From Thioalkalivibrio sp. ALJ12 (GTDB lineage Bacteria; Pseudomonadota; Gammaproteobacteria; Ectothiorhodospirales; Ectothiorhodospiraceae): a DNA stretch of 64,000 nt. Location: the NCBI RefSeq assembly GCF_000378305.1, contig NZ_KB899538.1, forward strand, positions 248,001-312,000, in the 5' to 3' direction. Every line of letters starts with the position of its first letter. Position 1 is the first letter of the stretch. Under the pieces are notes generated by a model, which was not told the origin of the DNA, made no database searches, and worked only from the letters and a program-made list of their open reading frames with translations. Shown here in pieces: positions 1-9,058 of this stretch. The position numbers and the translations under genes were made by a program.

Positions 1-61
1 GTCCGGCATGCCCGGCGGGATGCCAAGAAGACGCTGAACGGACCGAGGGCGCCCAGCCGCC

Positions 62-877
62 TCAGGTCCGGTCCAGGGTGTCGCGCACCTGGGTCGCGAT
101 CTCCTCGATAGACAGCTCGGTGACATCCAGGTGGGGGATGGCCCAGGTCTCGAGGAACTCCTGGATCGCGGCACATTCCGCGCGGCACTGGGCAAGGCTT
201 GCGTACTGACTGCCGGGGCGGCGGCCCTCGCGGATCTGTGACAGACGCTGGGGGGTGATGGTCAGCCCGACCATACGCCCGCCGAGACCGCGCAGGCTGC
301 GCGGCATGTGCGGGGTATCATCCCGGCCCAGGTCTTCCGGCACCAGCGGGTAGTTGGCCGCGAACAGCCCGTAATTCATCGCCAGGTAGAGACTCGTGGG
401 TGTCTTGCCCGAACGCGAGGCGCCCAGCAACACCACATCGGCGACGGAAAGATCCTGGGTGGCCAGACCGTCGTCGTGCGACAGCGTGTAGTTCAGGGCC
501 TCGATGCGACGGTCGTAGCGCGTCACATCGCCCATGCCGTGGGCCCGCCCGGATACCGACTGGGCCGTGACCCCGAGCACCTCCTCCAGTCGCCCGACCT
601 GCTCCCCGAACACGTCGATAACCGGGACGGGGCTGTGGCGCAGTTCCTGGCGCAGGTCGGCATTGGCCAGGGTGGCCACGACGAGCGCCGGCTGCGGCCC
701 GGCCTCGATCCGAGCGAACACGCTGGACAGCCGACCCGGGGTCTGCACGAAAGGCAACCGATGCCAGGCCGGATCCAGGTCCGGGAACTGGGTGAACAGC
801 GAACGCGCCAGCGTCTCCGCGGTAATCCCGGTCCCGTCAGACACCAGATACACCTGCGGGCACCGCGGATCGGCCAT
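62..877 (-). CDS. ppsR: PEP synthase regulatory protein (bifunctional kinase/pyrophosphorylase)
   Basis: 271 aa. Members of this DUF299 family reversibly phosphorylate a threonine of PEP synthase: ADP-dependent inactivation and phosphate-dependent reactivation. The protein opens with the family signature VYLVSDGTGITAETLARSL (residues 9-27) and carries the P-loop-like motif GASRSGKTPTS near residue 152, followed by LYLAMNYG. Its length is normal for the family. It starts 3 nt after the ppsA stop on the same strand, so the two are almost certainly one operon and enzyme and regulator are co-produced. The family call is clear; the phosphoregulation role is family knowledge, not seen here. Confidence 0.96.
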   Translation of the reverse strand: MADPRCPQVYLVSDGTGITAETLARSLFTQFPDLDPAWHRLPFVQTPGRLSSVFARIEAGPQPALVVATLANADLRQELRHSPVPVIDVFGEQVGRLEEVLGVTAQSVSGRAHGMGDVTRYDRRIEALNYTLSHDDGLATQDLSVADVVLLGASRSGKTPTSLYLAMNYGLFAANYPLVPEDLGRDDTPHMPRSLRGLGGRMVGLTITPQRLSQIREGRRPGSQYASLAQCRAECAAIQEFLETWAIPHLDVTELSIEEIATQVRDTLDRT

Positions 878-880
878 GTC

Positions 881-3241
881 CTATCCCCTTGCCTTTGCCA
901 GTTGCTCCCAGGTGGAGAGTAGTGCATCCGGGTTCAACGACAAGGAATCAATGCCCTCGTCCATCAGCCACGCGGCCATCTCGGGGTAGTCGGACGGGGC
1001 CTGCCCGCAGATCCCGACGTACTTGTCGGCATCCTTCGCGGCCCGGATCGCCATGGTCAGCAACGCCTTCACCGCATCGTCGCGCTCGTCGAAGGAATCC
1101 GCCACCAGACCGGAGTCACGATCGACCCCGAGCGTGAGCTGGGTCAGGTCGTTGGAGCCGATCGAGAAGCCATCGAAGTGCTCCAGGAAGCGCGCCGCCA
1201 GCAGGGCGTTCGAGGGGATCTCGCACATCATCACGACCTTCAGGCCGTTCTCGCCGCGGCGCAGCCCCTCCTCGCCGAGTACGCGGATCACGTCCTCGGC
1301 CTCGGTCAGCGTGCGCACGAACGGGACCATGATCTGCACGTTCTCGAGCCCCATCTCCTCGCGTACACGACGCAGGGCCTCGCACTCCATCGCAAAGGCC
1401 GGGCGGAAGGTGTCGGAGCGATAGCGCGAGGCGCCGCGGAACCCGAGCATCGGGTTCTCCTCCTCCGGCTCGTAGCCCGAACCCCCGATCAAATGGGCAT
1501 ATTCGTTGGACTTGAAGTCCGACAGGCGCACGATCACCGGCTCCGGTGCGAAGGCCGCAGCCAGCGTGGCAATGCCCTCGGACAGCTTGCGCACGAAGTA
1601 CTCGCGCGGGCCGTCGTCAAACCCGCGCAGGCGCTCGGCGATGCGCTCCTGCACATCGGCATCCAGCCGCCCCGGGTCCTCGGCATAGTCCAGCAACGCC
1701 AGGGGGTGCACGCCGATGGTGCCGTTGATGATGAACTCCAGCCGTGCGAGCCCGATCCCGGCATGCGGCAGCTGGGAGAAGGCGTAGGCACGCCCCGGGT
1801 TGGCCACGTTCAGCATCAGCTTGACGGGCAGCTCCGGCAGCTCGCCGACATCGGCCTTCTTGACCGAATAGTCGAGCCGCCCGGCGTAGACATGACCATC
1901 GTCACCCTCGGCACAGGAGACGGTGGCCTCCATGCCATCGGACAGGGCCTCGGTCGCATCGGCGCAGCCGACCACCGCCGGGATGCCCATCTCGCGGGCA
2001 ATGATCGCCGCGTGGCAGGTGCGCCCGCCGCGATTGGTCACGATCGCGGCGGCGCGCTTCATCACCGGTTCCCAGTCCGGGTCGGTCATGTCCGCCACCA
2101 GGATGTCGCCCTCCTCCATGGTGTGCATGGAATCCGGGGAGTCCAGCACACGGACGACCCCGGCACCGACCTTCGAGCCGATCGCCCTGCCGGTGACCAG
2201 CGGCGTCTCGCTGTGCGGGGCCAGCTCGTAGCGCTCGCCCGCACCGAGCTCGACGCGGCTCTCCACCGTCTCCGGGCGCGCCTGCACGATAAACAGCTCG
2301 CCAGTCTCGCCGTCCTGGGCCCATTCGATATCCATGGGCCGGCCATAGTGCTGCTCGATCGCGACCGCAAAGCGACCCAGCTGCTCGGCATCGGCGTCGC
2401 TGAGGCAGAAGCGCTCGCGCAGGTCCCGCGGCGTGTCTTCGGTGCGCGTGCCACCCTCGTCCAGGACCATGCGGACAGCCTTGGTGCCTAGGGTGCGACC
2501 GATGATCGCGCGCTTGCCCGCCGCCAGTGCCGGCTTGTAGACCTGATACTCGTCCGGGTTCACCGCGCCCTGCACGACGGTCTCGCCAAGACCCCAGGCG
2601 CCGGTGATGAACACCGCGTCGCGAAACCCGCTCTCGGTGTCGAGGGTAAAGATCACCCCGCTCGCCCCGACATCGGAACGCACCATGCGCTGCACGCCGG
2701 CGCTGAGGGCCACCTCGTCGTGGGCAAAGTTGTTGTGCACCCGGTAGGCAATCGCGCGGTCGTTGTAGAGGCTGGCGAAGCACTCGCGCAAGCGCGCAAG
2801 CAGCGCATCGATACCGCGCACATTCAGAAACGTCTCCTGCTGTCCGGCAAACGAGGCCTCGGGGAGATCCTCGGCGGTGGCCGATGAGCGCACGGCGACG
2901 GGCACGTCATCGCCCAGTTTGCCGTAGTGCTCGCGCACCGCCTGTTCCAGTTCGTCCGGCAGTGGCGCCGCCTCGATCCAGCCGCGCACCTCGCGCCCCG
3001 CCTCGCGCAGGGCCTCGATGTCGTTGATGTCGAGATCGGCCAGGCGCGCCTTGATCCGGGCAGCGAGGTTCTCGTGCTCCAGATGCGCACGGAAGGCGTC
3101 GGCCGTGGTCGCGAACCCGCCGGGCACGCGCACGCCAGCCCGCCCCAGCTCGCGCAGAAGCTCGCCCAGGGAGGCGTTCTTGCCGCCCACCCTGGCCACA
3201 TCGTCCATATTCAGATCGTCGAGATCGACTACCCAGCGCAT
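881..3241 (-). CDS. ppsA: Phosphoenolpyruvate synthase
   Basis: 786 aa from the chosen start. It converts pyruvate, ATP and water to PEP, AMP and phosphate, the gluconeogenic entry step. An N-terminal ATP-grasp-like PEP/pyruvate-binding domain ([10 protein letters not shown] near residue 20) is followed by the swivelling phosphohistidine domain with the catalytic-His motif [13 protein letters not shown] (about residue 405), then the C-terminal PEP-utilising TIM barrel ([16 protein letters not shown]). I chose the ATG at 3241 because GGGAGG lies about 7 nt upstream and the protein then begins MRWVVDL; an in-frame ATG 12 codons earlier lacks such a site. First gene of ppsA-ppsR. Confidence 0.97.
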   Translation of the reverse strand: MRWVVDLDDLNMDDVARVGGKNASLGELLRELGRAGVRVPGGFATTADAFRAHLEHENLAARIKARLADLDINDIEALREAGREVRGWIEAAPLPDELEQAVREHYGKLGDDVPVAVRSSATAEDLPEASFAGQQETFLNVRGIDALLARLRECFASLYNDRAIAYRVHNNFAHDEVALSAGVQRMVRSDVGASGVIFTLDTESGFRDAVFITGAWGLGETVVQGAVNPDEYQVYKPALAAGKRAIIGRTLGTKAVRMVLDEGGTRTEDTPRDLRERFCLSDADAEQLGRFAVAIEQHYGRPMDIEWAQDGETGELFIVQARPETVESRVELGAGERYELAPHSETPLVTGRAIGSKVGAGVVRVLDSPDSMHTMEEGDILVADMTDPDWEPVMKRAAAIVTNRGGRTCHAAIIAREMGIPAVVGCADATEALSDGMEATVSCAEGDDGHVYAGRLDYSVKKADVGELPELPVKLMLNVANPGRAYAFSQLPHAGIGLARLEFIINGTIGVHPLALLDYAEDPGRLDADVQERIAERLRGFDDGPREYFVRKLSEGIATLAAAFAPEPVIVRLSDFKSNEYAHLIGGSGYEPEEENPMLGFRGASRYRSDTFRPAFAMECEALRRVREEMGLENVQIMVPFVRTLTEAEDVIRVLGEEGLRRGENGLKVVMMCEIPSNALLAARFLEHFDGFSIGSNDLTQLTLGVDRDSGLVADSFDERDDAVKALLTMAIRAAKDADKYVGICGQAPSDYPEMAAWLMDEGIDSLSLNPDALLSTWEQLAKARG

Positions 3242-3339
3242 CGCGCCTCCCAAGAAGGTTTGTGAACTGTCTAACATGGGCCGTGACGCCTCTGGGATAC
3301 ACTAGGATCCATTTTGTCCCCCATGCCCGAGGAGGCCCC

Positions 3340-3888
3340 GTGTCCATACGCCCAACCCTTCCGTCCAGCTTAACGAAAACCGCTTTCGGGGGAATGCTGC
3401 TGGGCCTGGCCCTTGCCCTGGCCCCAGTACACGCGAAGGAAGATCCGTCATCCCTGGCCATTCTGGGCACCGTCGAAGATGTCGAGATCGTGGGCGAGGG
3501 GATTGTGCTGGAGGCGCGCCTGGACACGGGGGCGACATCATCGTCCCTGAACGCACTCAACAAGGAAAAGTTCGAGCGCGACGGCGAGGACTGGATCCGC
3601 TTCGATGTCATCGACCCGGATGACGACGACGCCTATATCACCCTGGAACGCCCGGTCGAGCGCATCGTCCGTATCCGCCGCCACAGCGGCGAGAGCCAGG
3701 AGCGCCCGGTAATCGCGATGGAGTTCTGCATCGGCGACCAGCGCATCAAGGGCGACACGACCCTCATCGACCGCACTAACCTCACCTATCAGGCCCTCAT
3801 TGGCCGCACGCACCTGGCCGGGCATATTCTGGTCGACTCCGGGGCCGAACATACCTACGCGCCCGACTGCGGAGACGACGATTCGTGA
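3340..3888 (+). CDS. Retropepsin-like 'ATP-dependent zinc protease' family protein, exported
   Basis: 182 aa from a GTG at 3340, supported by GAGGAGG just upstream; the ORF is open further 5' but that stretch lacks a good site. The N-terminus has a signal peptide (hydrophobic GGMLLGLALALAPVHA, cleavage likely before KED). The mature part has the aspartyl-protease-like motif LDTGATSSSL and a later LVDSGAEHTY, typical of the family annotated as RimK-associated zinc protease. It overlaps the next gene by 4 nt (GTGA) and forms a conserved trio with the transglutaminase-like and ATP-grasp genes, suggesting periplasmic peptide or glutamyl-tail processing. The substrate is unknown. Confidence 0.85.
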   Translation: MSIRPTLPSSLTKTAFGGMLLGLALALAPVHAKEDPSSLAILGTVEDVEIVGEGIVLEARLDTGATSSSLNALNKEKFERDGEDWIRFDVIDPDDDDAYITLERPVERIVRIRRHSGESQERPVIAMEFCIGDQRIKGDTTLIDRTNLTYQALIGRTHLAGHILVDSGAEHTYAPDCGDDDS

Positions 3889-5435
3889 GACGTTTTCATC
3901 TCCCGATCCTGATCGTGCTGTTGAGCACGATCGGGCTCGGGATCTTTGCGTACAAGGTCATCGCCCTGGACATGCCCGTCATGCCCGGGGCATCGGCCGA
4001 GACCTGGCAGGTTGAAGCACGCGTTCGCTATCAGCCCACCGGCGGTGCGGCCAACGTGCAGCTGCGCATCCCGGATCGCCTGCCCAATTTCGCCATCCTG
4101 GATGAAGGCTTCGTCTCGCGCGGCTATGGCCTGAATACGCTGCGCGGCCAGGACGACCGCATTGCCCAATGGACCACACGGCAGCCGCGCGGAGAACAGG
4201 TGCTGTACTACCGGGCGACCCTCTACCGCGACAGCGATGACCGCTCGGACGCTGACTACCCAGGCCCCGTCGGGGCCCCTGAATGGACCGAGCCCTACCG
4301 CTCCGCAGCGGATGCGCTGATCGAGGACGTCCGCAGCCGATCTTCGGATATTCAGACCTTCGCCTCGGTGCTGGTCAATGACCTTGCCCACGCCGCGCCC
4401 GCATCGAATGCCGCGGTATTCGCCGATGACGGCAGCGACCGCGTGCAACGCAGCCAGACCCTGATCGAACTCCTGGCCACGGCCCGGATTCCCGCGCGCA
4501 TGGTCACCACGTTGCACCTGCGCGACGGGCGCCGCGACATACGCCCGGAAACCTGGATCGAGGTCCACAACACGCGGCGCTGGGTGCCCATTCACCCGCT
4601 GTCGGGCGAGATCGAATACCCGGACGATGTGGTCGTCTGGGCCCATGGGTCCGCGCCCCTGCTGGAGGTCTCCAACGGACGCGACGCCGAGGTCCGCTTT
4701 GCCGTCTCGCGGGGCGTACAGGACGCCCTGACCACTGCCCAGCGATTCGGCGAGACCGTCAACGCCCAGTTGATGGAGTTCTCCACCCTGAATCTCCCGC
4801 TGGGGACCCAGAACACCTACCGCGTGCTGCTCATGGTCCCCCTGGGGGCCATGATCATCGTGTTCCTGCGCAACGTGATCGGCGTCCAGACATTCGGCAC
4901 GTTCATGCCGGTGCTGATCGCGCTGTCCTTTCGCGAGACGCAGCTGCTGGCCGGGATCATCCTGTTCACCCTGATCGTGTCGCTCGGCCTGGCCGTGCGC
5001 TTCTATCTCGAACACCTGCGATTACTGCTCGTGCCACGACTGGCGGCAGTGGTCAGCGTGGTCATCATGCTGATGCTCGGGATCAGCATCCTTTCGCACC
5101 AGTTGGGGTTCGAGCGGGCGCTCGCGCTGTCGCTGTTCCCGATGGTCATCCTGGCCATGACGATCGAGCGCATGTCCGTGGTCTGGGAAGAACACGGTCC
5201 ATCGGACGCGATCACCCAGGGCATCGGCAGCCTGGCCGTGGCCGCCGCCGCCTATGGGCTGATGGCCAATCGCCACCTGGAACACCTGTTGTTCGTATTC
5301 CCCGAACTGCTGCTGGTACTGCTGGCGATGACCCTGCTGCTCGGGCGCTACACGGGCTATCGCCTGAGCGAGCTGTTCCGTTTCGGCCGCATGCAGGAGG
5401 CCATGCAGCCCTCCAGACGCTCGGAGGATCGCTAG
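3885..5435 (+). CDS. Inactive transglutaminase fused to 7 transmembrane helices
   Basis: 516 aa, GTG start overlapping the previous stop. One N-terminal membrane helix (residues about 7-28) is followed by a periplasmic transglutaminase-like domain (about 30-260; conserved block ARIPARMVTTLHLRDGRR), then a block of seven hydrophobic helices (about 310-495) beginning YRVLLMVPLGAMIIVF. This matches the Transglut_i_TM plus 7TM_transglut architecture, whose catalytic residues are generally lost. Sandwiched between a retropepsin-like protein and an ATP-grasp ligase, it probably anchors or senses a periplasmic peptide-modifying complex. Function is inferred from architecture and neighbours only. Confidence 0.88.
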   Translation: MRRFHLPILIVLLSTIGLGIFAYKVIALDMPVMPGASAETWQVEARVRYQPTGGAANVQLRIPDRLPNFAILDEGFVSRGYGLNTLRGQDDRIAQWTTRQPRGEQVLYYRATLYRDSDDRSDADYPGPVGAPEWTEPYRSAADALIEDVRSRSSDIQTFASVLVNDLAHAAPASNAAVFADDGSDRVQRSQTLIELLATARIPARMVTTLHLRDGRRDIRPETWIEVHNTRRWVPIHPLSGEIEYPDDVVVWAHGSAPLLEVSNGRDAEVRFAVSRGVQDALTTAQRFGETVNAQLMEFSTLNLPLGTQNTYRVLLMVPLGAMIIVFLRNVIGVQTFGTFMPVLIALSFRETQLLAGIILFTLIVSLGLAVRFYLEHLRLLLVPRLAAVVSVVIMLMLGISILSHQLGFERALALSLFPMVILAMTIERMSVVWEEHGPSDAITQGIGSLAVAAAAYGLMANRHLEHLLFVFPELLLVLLAMTLLLGRYTGYRLSELFRFGRMQEAMQPSRRSEDR

Positions 5436-5436
5436 C

Positions 5437-6492
5437 ATGGGCTGGCTGCCACGCTTCGTGCTCCCACGGACCCTGCGCGAGCAGGGCATTGTGGGGATGA
5501 ACGCGCGCAACGCCCGCTTCATCGCCCAGTACAACCACCGACGGTTCTACCCGCGGGTGGACGACAAGCTGGAGACCAAGCGCCTCGCCCTGGATGCCGG
5601 CCTTTCGGTGCCCGAACTCTACGGGGTCGTCCGTTCGCATCACGAGATTCGCAAACTCGAGCGTCTGTTGCGCGCCTATCCCGACGGCTTCGTGATCAAA
5701 CCGGCGCATGGGGCTGCCGGCGACGGCATCCTGGTCATTACCGGCTGGCGCGGGGATCGGCTGCGGCGTGCCAGCGGCCGCACAATGGAGATGAGCGAGC
5801 TGCACGACCACTGCTCCAACATCCTCTCCGGGATGTACAGCCTGGGCGGACGTCCAGACGTCGCGATGGTCGAGCAGCGGGTCCGGTTCTCCTCGGCCTT
5901 CGACCAGATCACCTATCGTGGCGTGCCCGACATCCGGACCGTTGTCTACCGGGGGTACCCGGTCATGGCCATGATGCGCCTGCCCACCCAGGACTCCGAC
6001 GGCAAGGCCAACCTGCACCAGGGTGCGGTCGGCACCGGGATCGACCTGGCCTCCGGCAGGACCATCGGCGGCGTGCAGCACAACCGGCCCATCTGGGAAC
6101 ACCCCGACACCGAACACTCGATTGTCGGGCTGGAAATCCCCGGCTGGAATGAACTGATGCAGCTGGCGTCAGGCTGTTACGAACTGAGCAAACTGGGCTA
6201 TCTGGGCGTGGACGTCGTGATCGATCAGGACCGCGGCCCCCTGATTCTCGAACTCAATGCCCGCCCCGGGCTTGCGATCCAGATCGCCAATGGCGAGGGA
6301 CTGGAGAGCCGGCTGCTCGCGGTGGACGCGCACCTGGTCGGGCGCGACGGCACCGAACCGCCCGAGCAGCGCGCGCGCTGGGCAGCCGGGGTCTTTGCGC
6401 GTCACGAAGCGACGCAAGCGGCGCCTGCGGATGCCGCCTCGGCCACCCCCGCGGCGCAAGACGCAGATTCAACAGAGATCGAGCGGCGCTAG
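5437..6492 (+). CDS. Alpha-L-glutamate ligase-like ATP-grasp protein
   Basis: 351 aa, ATG directly after the upstream stop with GGAGGA as ribosome site. ATP-grasp hallmarks are visible: GFVIKPAHGAAGDGILVI (ATP binding, about residues 87-104) and the metal-binding end LILELNARPGLAIQIAN (about 268-284). The family is annotated as RimK-related glutamate ligase. The C-terminal tail after residue 315 is alanine-rich and looks disordered. It closes the conserved trio with the 7TM transglutaminase and retropepsin-like gene. Likely ligates an amino acid to a protein or peptide; the acceptor is unknown. Confidence 0.87.
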   Translation: MGWLPRFVLPRTLREQGIVGMNARNARFIAQYNHRRFYPRVDDKLETKRLALDAGLSVPELYGVVRSHHEIRKLERLLRAYPDGFVIKPAHGAAGDGILVITGWRGDRLRRASGRTMEMSELHDHCSNILSGMYSLGGRPDVAMVEQRVRFSSAFDQITYRGVPDIRTVVYRGYPVMAMMRLPTQDSDGKANLHQGAVGTGIDLASGRTIGGVQHNRPIWEHPDTEHSIVGLEIPGWNELMQLASGCYELSKLGYLGVDVVIDQDRGPLILELNARPGLAIQIANGEGLESRLLAVDAHLVGRDGTEPPEQRARWAAGVFARHEATQAAPADAASATPAAQDADSTEIERR

Positions 6493-6554
6493 CGAGGCAG
6501 GGGCCCTCGACCAACGCCGAGAGGCCCGAGCCACTTTCCGCTATCCTAGGCCCC

Positions 6555-7025
6555 ATGACCTCGACAGCGCATTCCCACAGTCCGGCAGATATCGACCAGG
6601 CACTGGCGGACGCCGAGCGTGTCTGCACCCGACGCGGTGCGCGGCTGACCGAGCAGCGCCGCCGCATCCTCGAACAGATCCTGCGCACCGACGGCGTGAT
6701 CAAGGCCTACGACCTGATCCATGCGCTGTCCTCGGATGACCACAGCATCAAGCCACCAACGGTCTACCGGACCCTGGCCTTCCTGCTGGAGCAGGGCCTG
6801 ATCCACCGCATCGAGAGCCTGAACGGCTTCGTCGCCTGTTCCCACCCGGGTGAGCGCCATGAATCCGCGCTGATGATCTGTGACGGCTGCGGCCAGATCA
6901 CCGAGTTCCATACCCCGGAGCCAGCCACCCAGGCACTCGAAGCCCAGGCCACCGCCCAGGGCTTTGCGATCGACTCGCGCATGGTCGAGCTGCACGGGCA
7001 CTGCGCGGACTGCCGTAACGCCTGA
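6555..7025 (+). CDS. zur: Zinc uptake regulator, Fur family
   Basis: 156 aa. Winged-helix DNA-binding domain (RRGARLTEQRRRILEQIL, then KPPTVYRTLAFLLEQGLIHRIES) and a C-terminal metal-binding domain with CSHPGERHESALMICDGCG and a second CXXC pair near the end (HCADCRNA). The Cys4 structural zinc site and the SLNGFVACSHP segment resemble Zur rather than Fur. It lies next to znuABC, folE2 and other zinc-sparing genes, and three Zur-like palindromes occur within 7 kb downstream, which strongly supports Zur. No convincing Zur box was seen before zur itself. Confidence 0.93.
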   Translation: MTSTAHSHSPADIDQALADAERVCTRRGARLTEQRRRILEQILRTDGVIKAYDLIHALSSDDHSIKPPTVYRTLAFLLEQGLIHRIESLNGFVACSHPGERHESALMICDGCGQITEFHTPEPATQALEAQATAQGFAIDSRMVELHGHCADCRNA

Positions 7026-7030
7026 CTGCC

Positions 7031-7537
7031 GTGCCCGCCACCCTCCAGGCATTTCCCCCGGTCCTGGACACCCGCACCCGCGCCGTCGTGCTGGGCAGCT
7101 TCCCCGGCGTAGCTTCCCTCCAGGCACAGGCGTACTACGCGAATCCGCGCAACCAGTTCTGGCCGATCATGGCCGCCATCCTCGGCGAGCCCTTCCCCGA
7201 TCTTGAATACCCCGAACGCATCCAGCGCCTGCTCACGCACCGCATCGGCCTCTGGGATGTCTACGGCACCTGTCGGCGCGAGGGCAGCCTGGACAGCGCC
7301 ATCCGTGCCGCCGCACCCAACGACCTCACGCGGCTGACACGGGAAGCGCCGGAACTGCGCCTCGCCCTGCACAACGGCGCGGAAAGCGCACGCCGTCTGC
7401 ACGAAACCCGGGCACTCGGCGTCGAGGCCCTGCGCCTGCCATCGACCAGTCCGGCCAACGCCCGCTGGAGCTTCGAGGCCAAGCTCGAGGTCTGGGCCAA
7501 AGCCCTGACAAGCGTCGGGATTCCCAGGCACCTGTAG
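7031..7537 (+). CDS. DNA-deoxyinosine / hypoxanthine-DNA glycosylase (UDG family 6 type)
   Basis: 168 aa from a GTG start 5 nt after the zur stop. Uracil-DNA-glycosylase superfamily motifs are recognisable: VVLGSFPGVASLQAQAYYA followed by NPRNQFWPIM (motif 1 with the Asn typical of the hypoxanthine-DNA glycosylase subgroup), an internal LWDVYGTCRREGSLDSAI, and motif 2 LPSTSPANA. It is expected to excise deaminated adenine (hypoxanthine), perhaps uracil, from DNA. Cotranscription with zur is likely from spacing, but no metabolic link to zinc is evident. Confidence 0.86.
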   Translation: MPATLQAFPPVLDTRTRAVVLGSFPGVASLQAQAYYANPRNQFWPIMAAILGEPFPDLEYPERIQRLLTHRIGLWDVYGTCRREGSLDSAIRAAAPNDLTRLTREAPELRLALHNGAESARRLHETRALGVEALRLPSTSPANARWSFEAKLEVWAKALTSVGIPRHL

Positions 7538-7570
7538 TCCCTCCGGCCGCCGTCGGGGTTGCGCCCCAAA

Positions 7571-7587
7571 ACGTTATCTTATAACGT
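7571..7587. promoter_or_regulatory. Zur-box-like palindrome, site 1
   Basis: ACGTTAT-CTT-ATAACGT is a perfect 7-3-7 palindrome. It matches the GTTAT-N3-ATAAC core of gammaproteobacterial Zur operators. It lies 78 nt before the ATG of the histidine-rich outer-membrane gene that heads the znu block and is the best Zur site in the window by symmetry. Confidence 0.82.
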
Positions 7588-7597
7588 GACATCGTCG

Positions 7598-7612
7598 TGT
7601 AACGATATAACA
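7598..7612. promoter_or_regulatory. Zur-box-like palindrome, site 2 (imperfect)
   Basis: TGTAACGATATAACA lies 10 nt after site 1. The right half ATAACA fits a Zur half-site; the left half TGTAAC deviates at two positions. A tandem pair would allow cooperative Zur binding before the outer-membrane/znu block. Being imperfect, this site is less secure than site 1. Confidence 0.6.
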
Positions 7613-7664
7613 ATTTATTCACGCTGAGGCCTTCGGCGTGTCTGTACATGTTTGGGAGTCCGTC

Positions 7665-8972
7665 ATGCCGCACAACACACACCTGCTCCGCCCCGCCCTG
7701 GGCGGACTGACCGCCCTGGCGCTCGCCGTGCCGACCGCCGCCACCGCCCAGCAGTGGGAGACGCGCGCGGGAGACCGCAACTGGGGGCTGGATATCTCAC
7801 TGATCCTGGAAGGGGTCTACTACAACGAGATGTCCCGCGGTATCAGCGACCCAGCCGGCTTCGATGACGGCCATGACCATGGGCACGACCACGGAAACGG
7901 GCATGACCACGGGTTCGACGACGGCTTCAACCTCGGGCACAGCGAGCTGGTGTTCGAGGCCAACCTCGGCGATCTGTTCGATGGCGTGCTGATGATCGGT
8001 TTCGACGAGGACCATGTTGAAGTCGAAGAGGCCTACCTGACCACCCGCGCCCTGCCCGGTGGCTTCCAGGTCAAGGCAGGTAAATTCCTGTCGGACATCG
8101 GCTACATCAACAGCCGCCACGTCCATGACTGGGACTTCGTCGACCGCCCGCTGGTCAACGAATATCTGTTCGGCGATCACGGCCTGCAGGAAACCGGCGT
8201 CCAGGCCACCTGGCTCGCCCCGACCGAGACCTACACCCAGCTCGGCGTGGAACTGCTGCAAGGCGAAACCAGCGGTATCGCGAACTATGAAGGCAGCCAG
8301 TCGGCTCGGAATGGTCAGGAGCGCATCCTGAGTGATCGTTCCGGACCACGACTGATTACCGCGTTTGCCAAATTCGGCCCGGACCTGGGCCCCGACCATG
8401 CCGCCCAATTCGGTATCTCCGGCGGCTACGCGCGCAGCTTCCAGAAGACCGACGAGCACTCCACACGTTTCGAAGATTGGGATGGAAGCGCCTGGTTCGC
8501 CGGCCTAGACGCCGTCTATAAATACAGCTCGGGCCGCGCCTATGGCCACGGCGACTGGCGCCTGCAGGGAGAGTATTTTTACCGTGAGATTGATGTCGAC
8601 CGGCGCGATGTGAATTTCGAAGCGGATGGCAACGGACCGGAAGGCTTCGTCCGCAACGAACAGTCTTTCAAAAACAAACAGGATGGCCTTTACGTCCAGG
8701 GCGTATACGGCTTCGCCCCGCGCTGGGAGGCCGGCCTGCGCGCCGAGGCCCTCGGCCTGACCAACGACGTCGGCCGCGGTGATGGCGAGTCGTTCGGCAC
8801 CTCATACCGTCAGACCGCTCAGGTGACCTTCCGCCCCGTGGAGCCGGTATTCCTGCGCGCGCAGCTGTCGCAGAACGACTTCGTCGACGAGCACGGTGAT
8901 CGCGACCGCGGGCTGGAATTCATGCTGCAACTGAACGTGGCGCTCGGCGCGCACGGCGCCCACCGCTTCTGA
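7665..8972 (+). CDS. Histidine-rich outer-membrane protein, probable zinc-regulated porin/receptor
   Basis: 435 aa from the ATG at 7665 (GGGAG upstream). A signal peptide (about residues 1-29, ending ATAQQ) precedes a mature protein of alternating amphipathic strands with the terminal aromatic residue (HRF) usual for outer-membrane barrels. Residues about 65-85 hold a cluster of HD/HG repeats (GHDHGHDHGNGHDHG), a plausible metal-binding surface loop. It resembles proteins annotated as zinc-regulated TonB-independent outer-membrane proteins. Two Zur-like palindromes precede it and znuA follows after 86 nt. It probably admits zinc when zinc is scarce; the transport mechanism is inferred. Confidence 0.8.
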   Translation: MPHNTHLLRPALGGLTALALAVPTAATAQQWETRAGDRNWGLDISLILEGVYYNEMSRGISDPAGFDDGHDHGHDHGNGHDHGFDDGFNLGHSELVFEANLGDLFDGVLMIGFDEDHVEVEEAYLTTRALPGGFQVKAGKFLSDIGYINSRHVHDWDFVDRPLVNEYLFGDHGLQETGVQATWLAPTETYTQLGVELLQGETSGIANYEGSQSARNGQERILSDRSGPRLITAFAKFGPDLGPDHAAQFGISGGYARSFQKTDEHSTRFEDWDGSAWFAGLDAVYKYSSGRAYGHGDWRLQGEYFYREIDVDRRDVNFEADGNGPEGFVRNEQSFKNKQDGLYVQGVYGFAPRWEAGLRAEALGLTNDVGRGDGESFGTSYRQTAQVTFRPVEPVFLRAQLSQNDFVDEHGDRDRGLEFMLQLNVALGAHGAHRF

Positions 8973-9058
8973 TCAGTATCGCGTCGTCGTCCAGGGTCGG
9001 CAGGACCGTTGATGCCCTGTCGGCCCCATCCGTATCCCGAAATCACCAGGAGTCCCGC

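Noticed and set aside
1-61. Terminator after ppsR
   Set aside because: A GGCAT..ATGCC stem occurs at 5-24 but the apex is strained and no T-tract follows.
1178-2491. 437-aa plus-strand ORF opposite ppsA
   Set aside because: Antisense shadow of a high-GC gene; the real ppsA frame has all family motifs.
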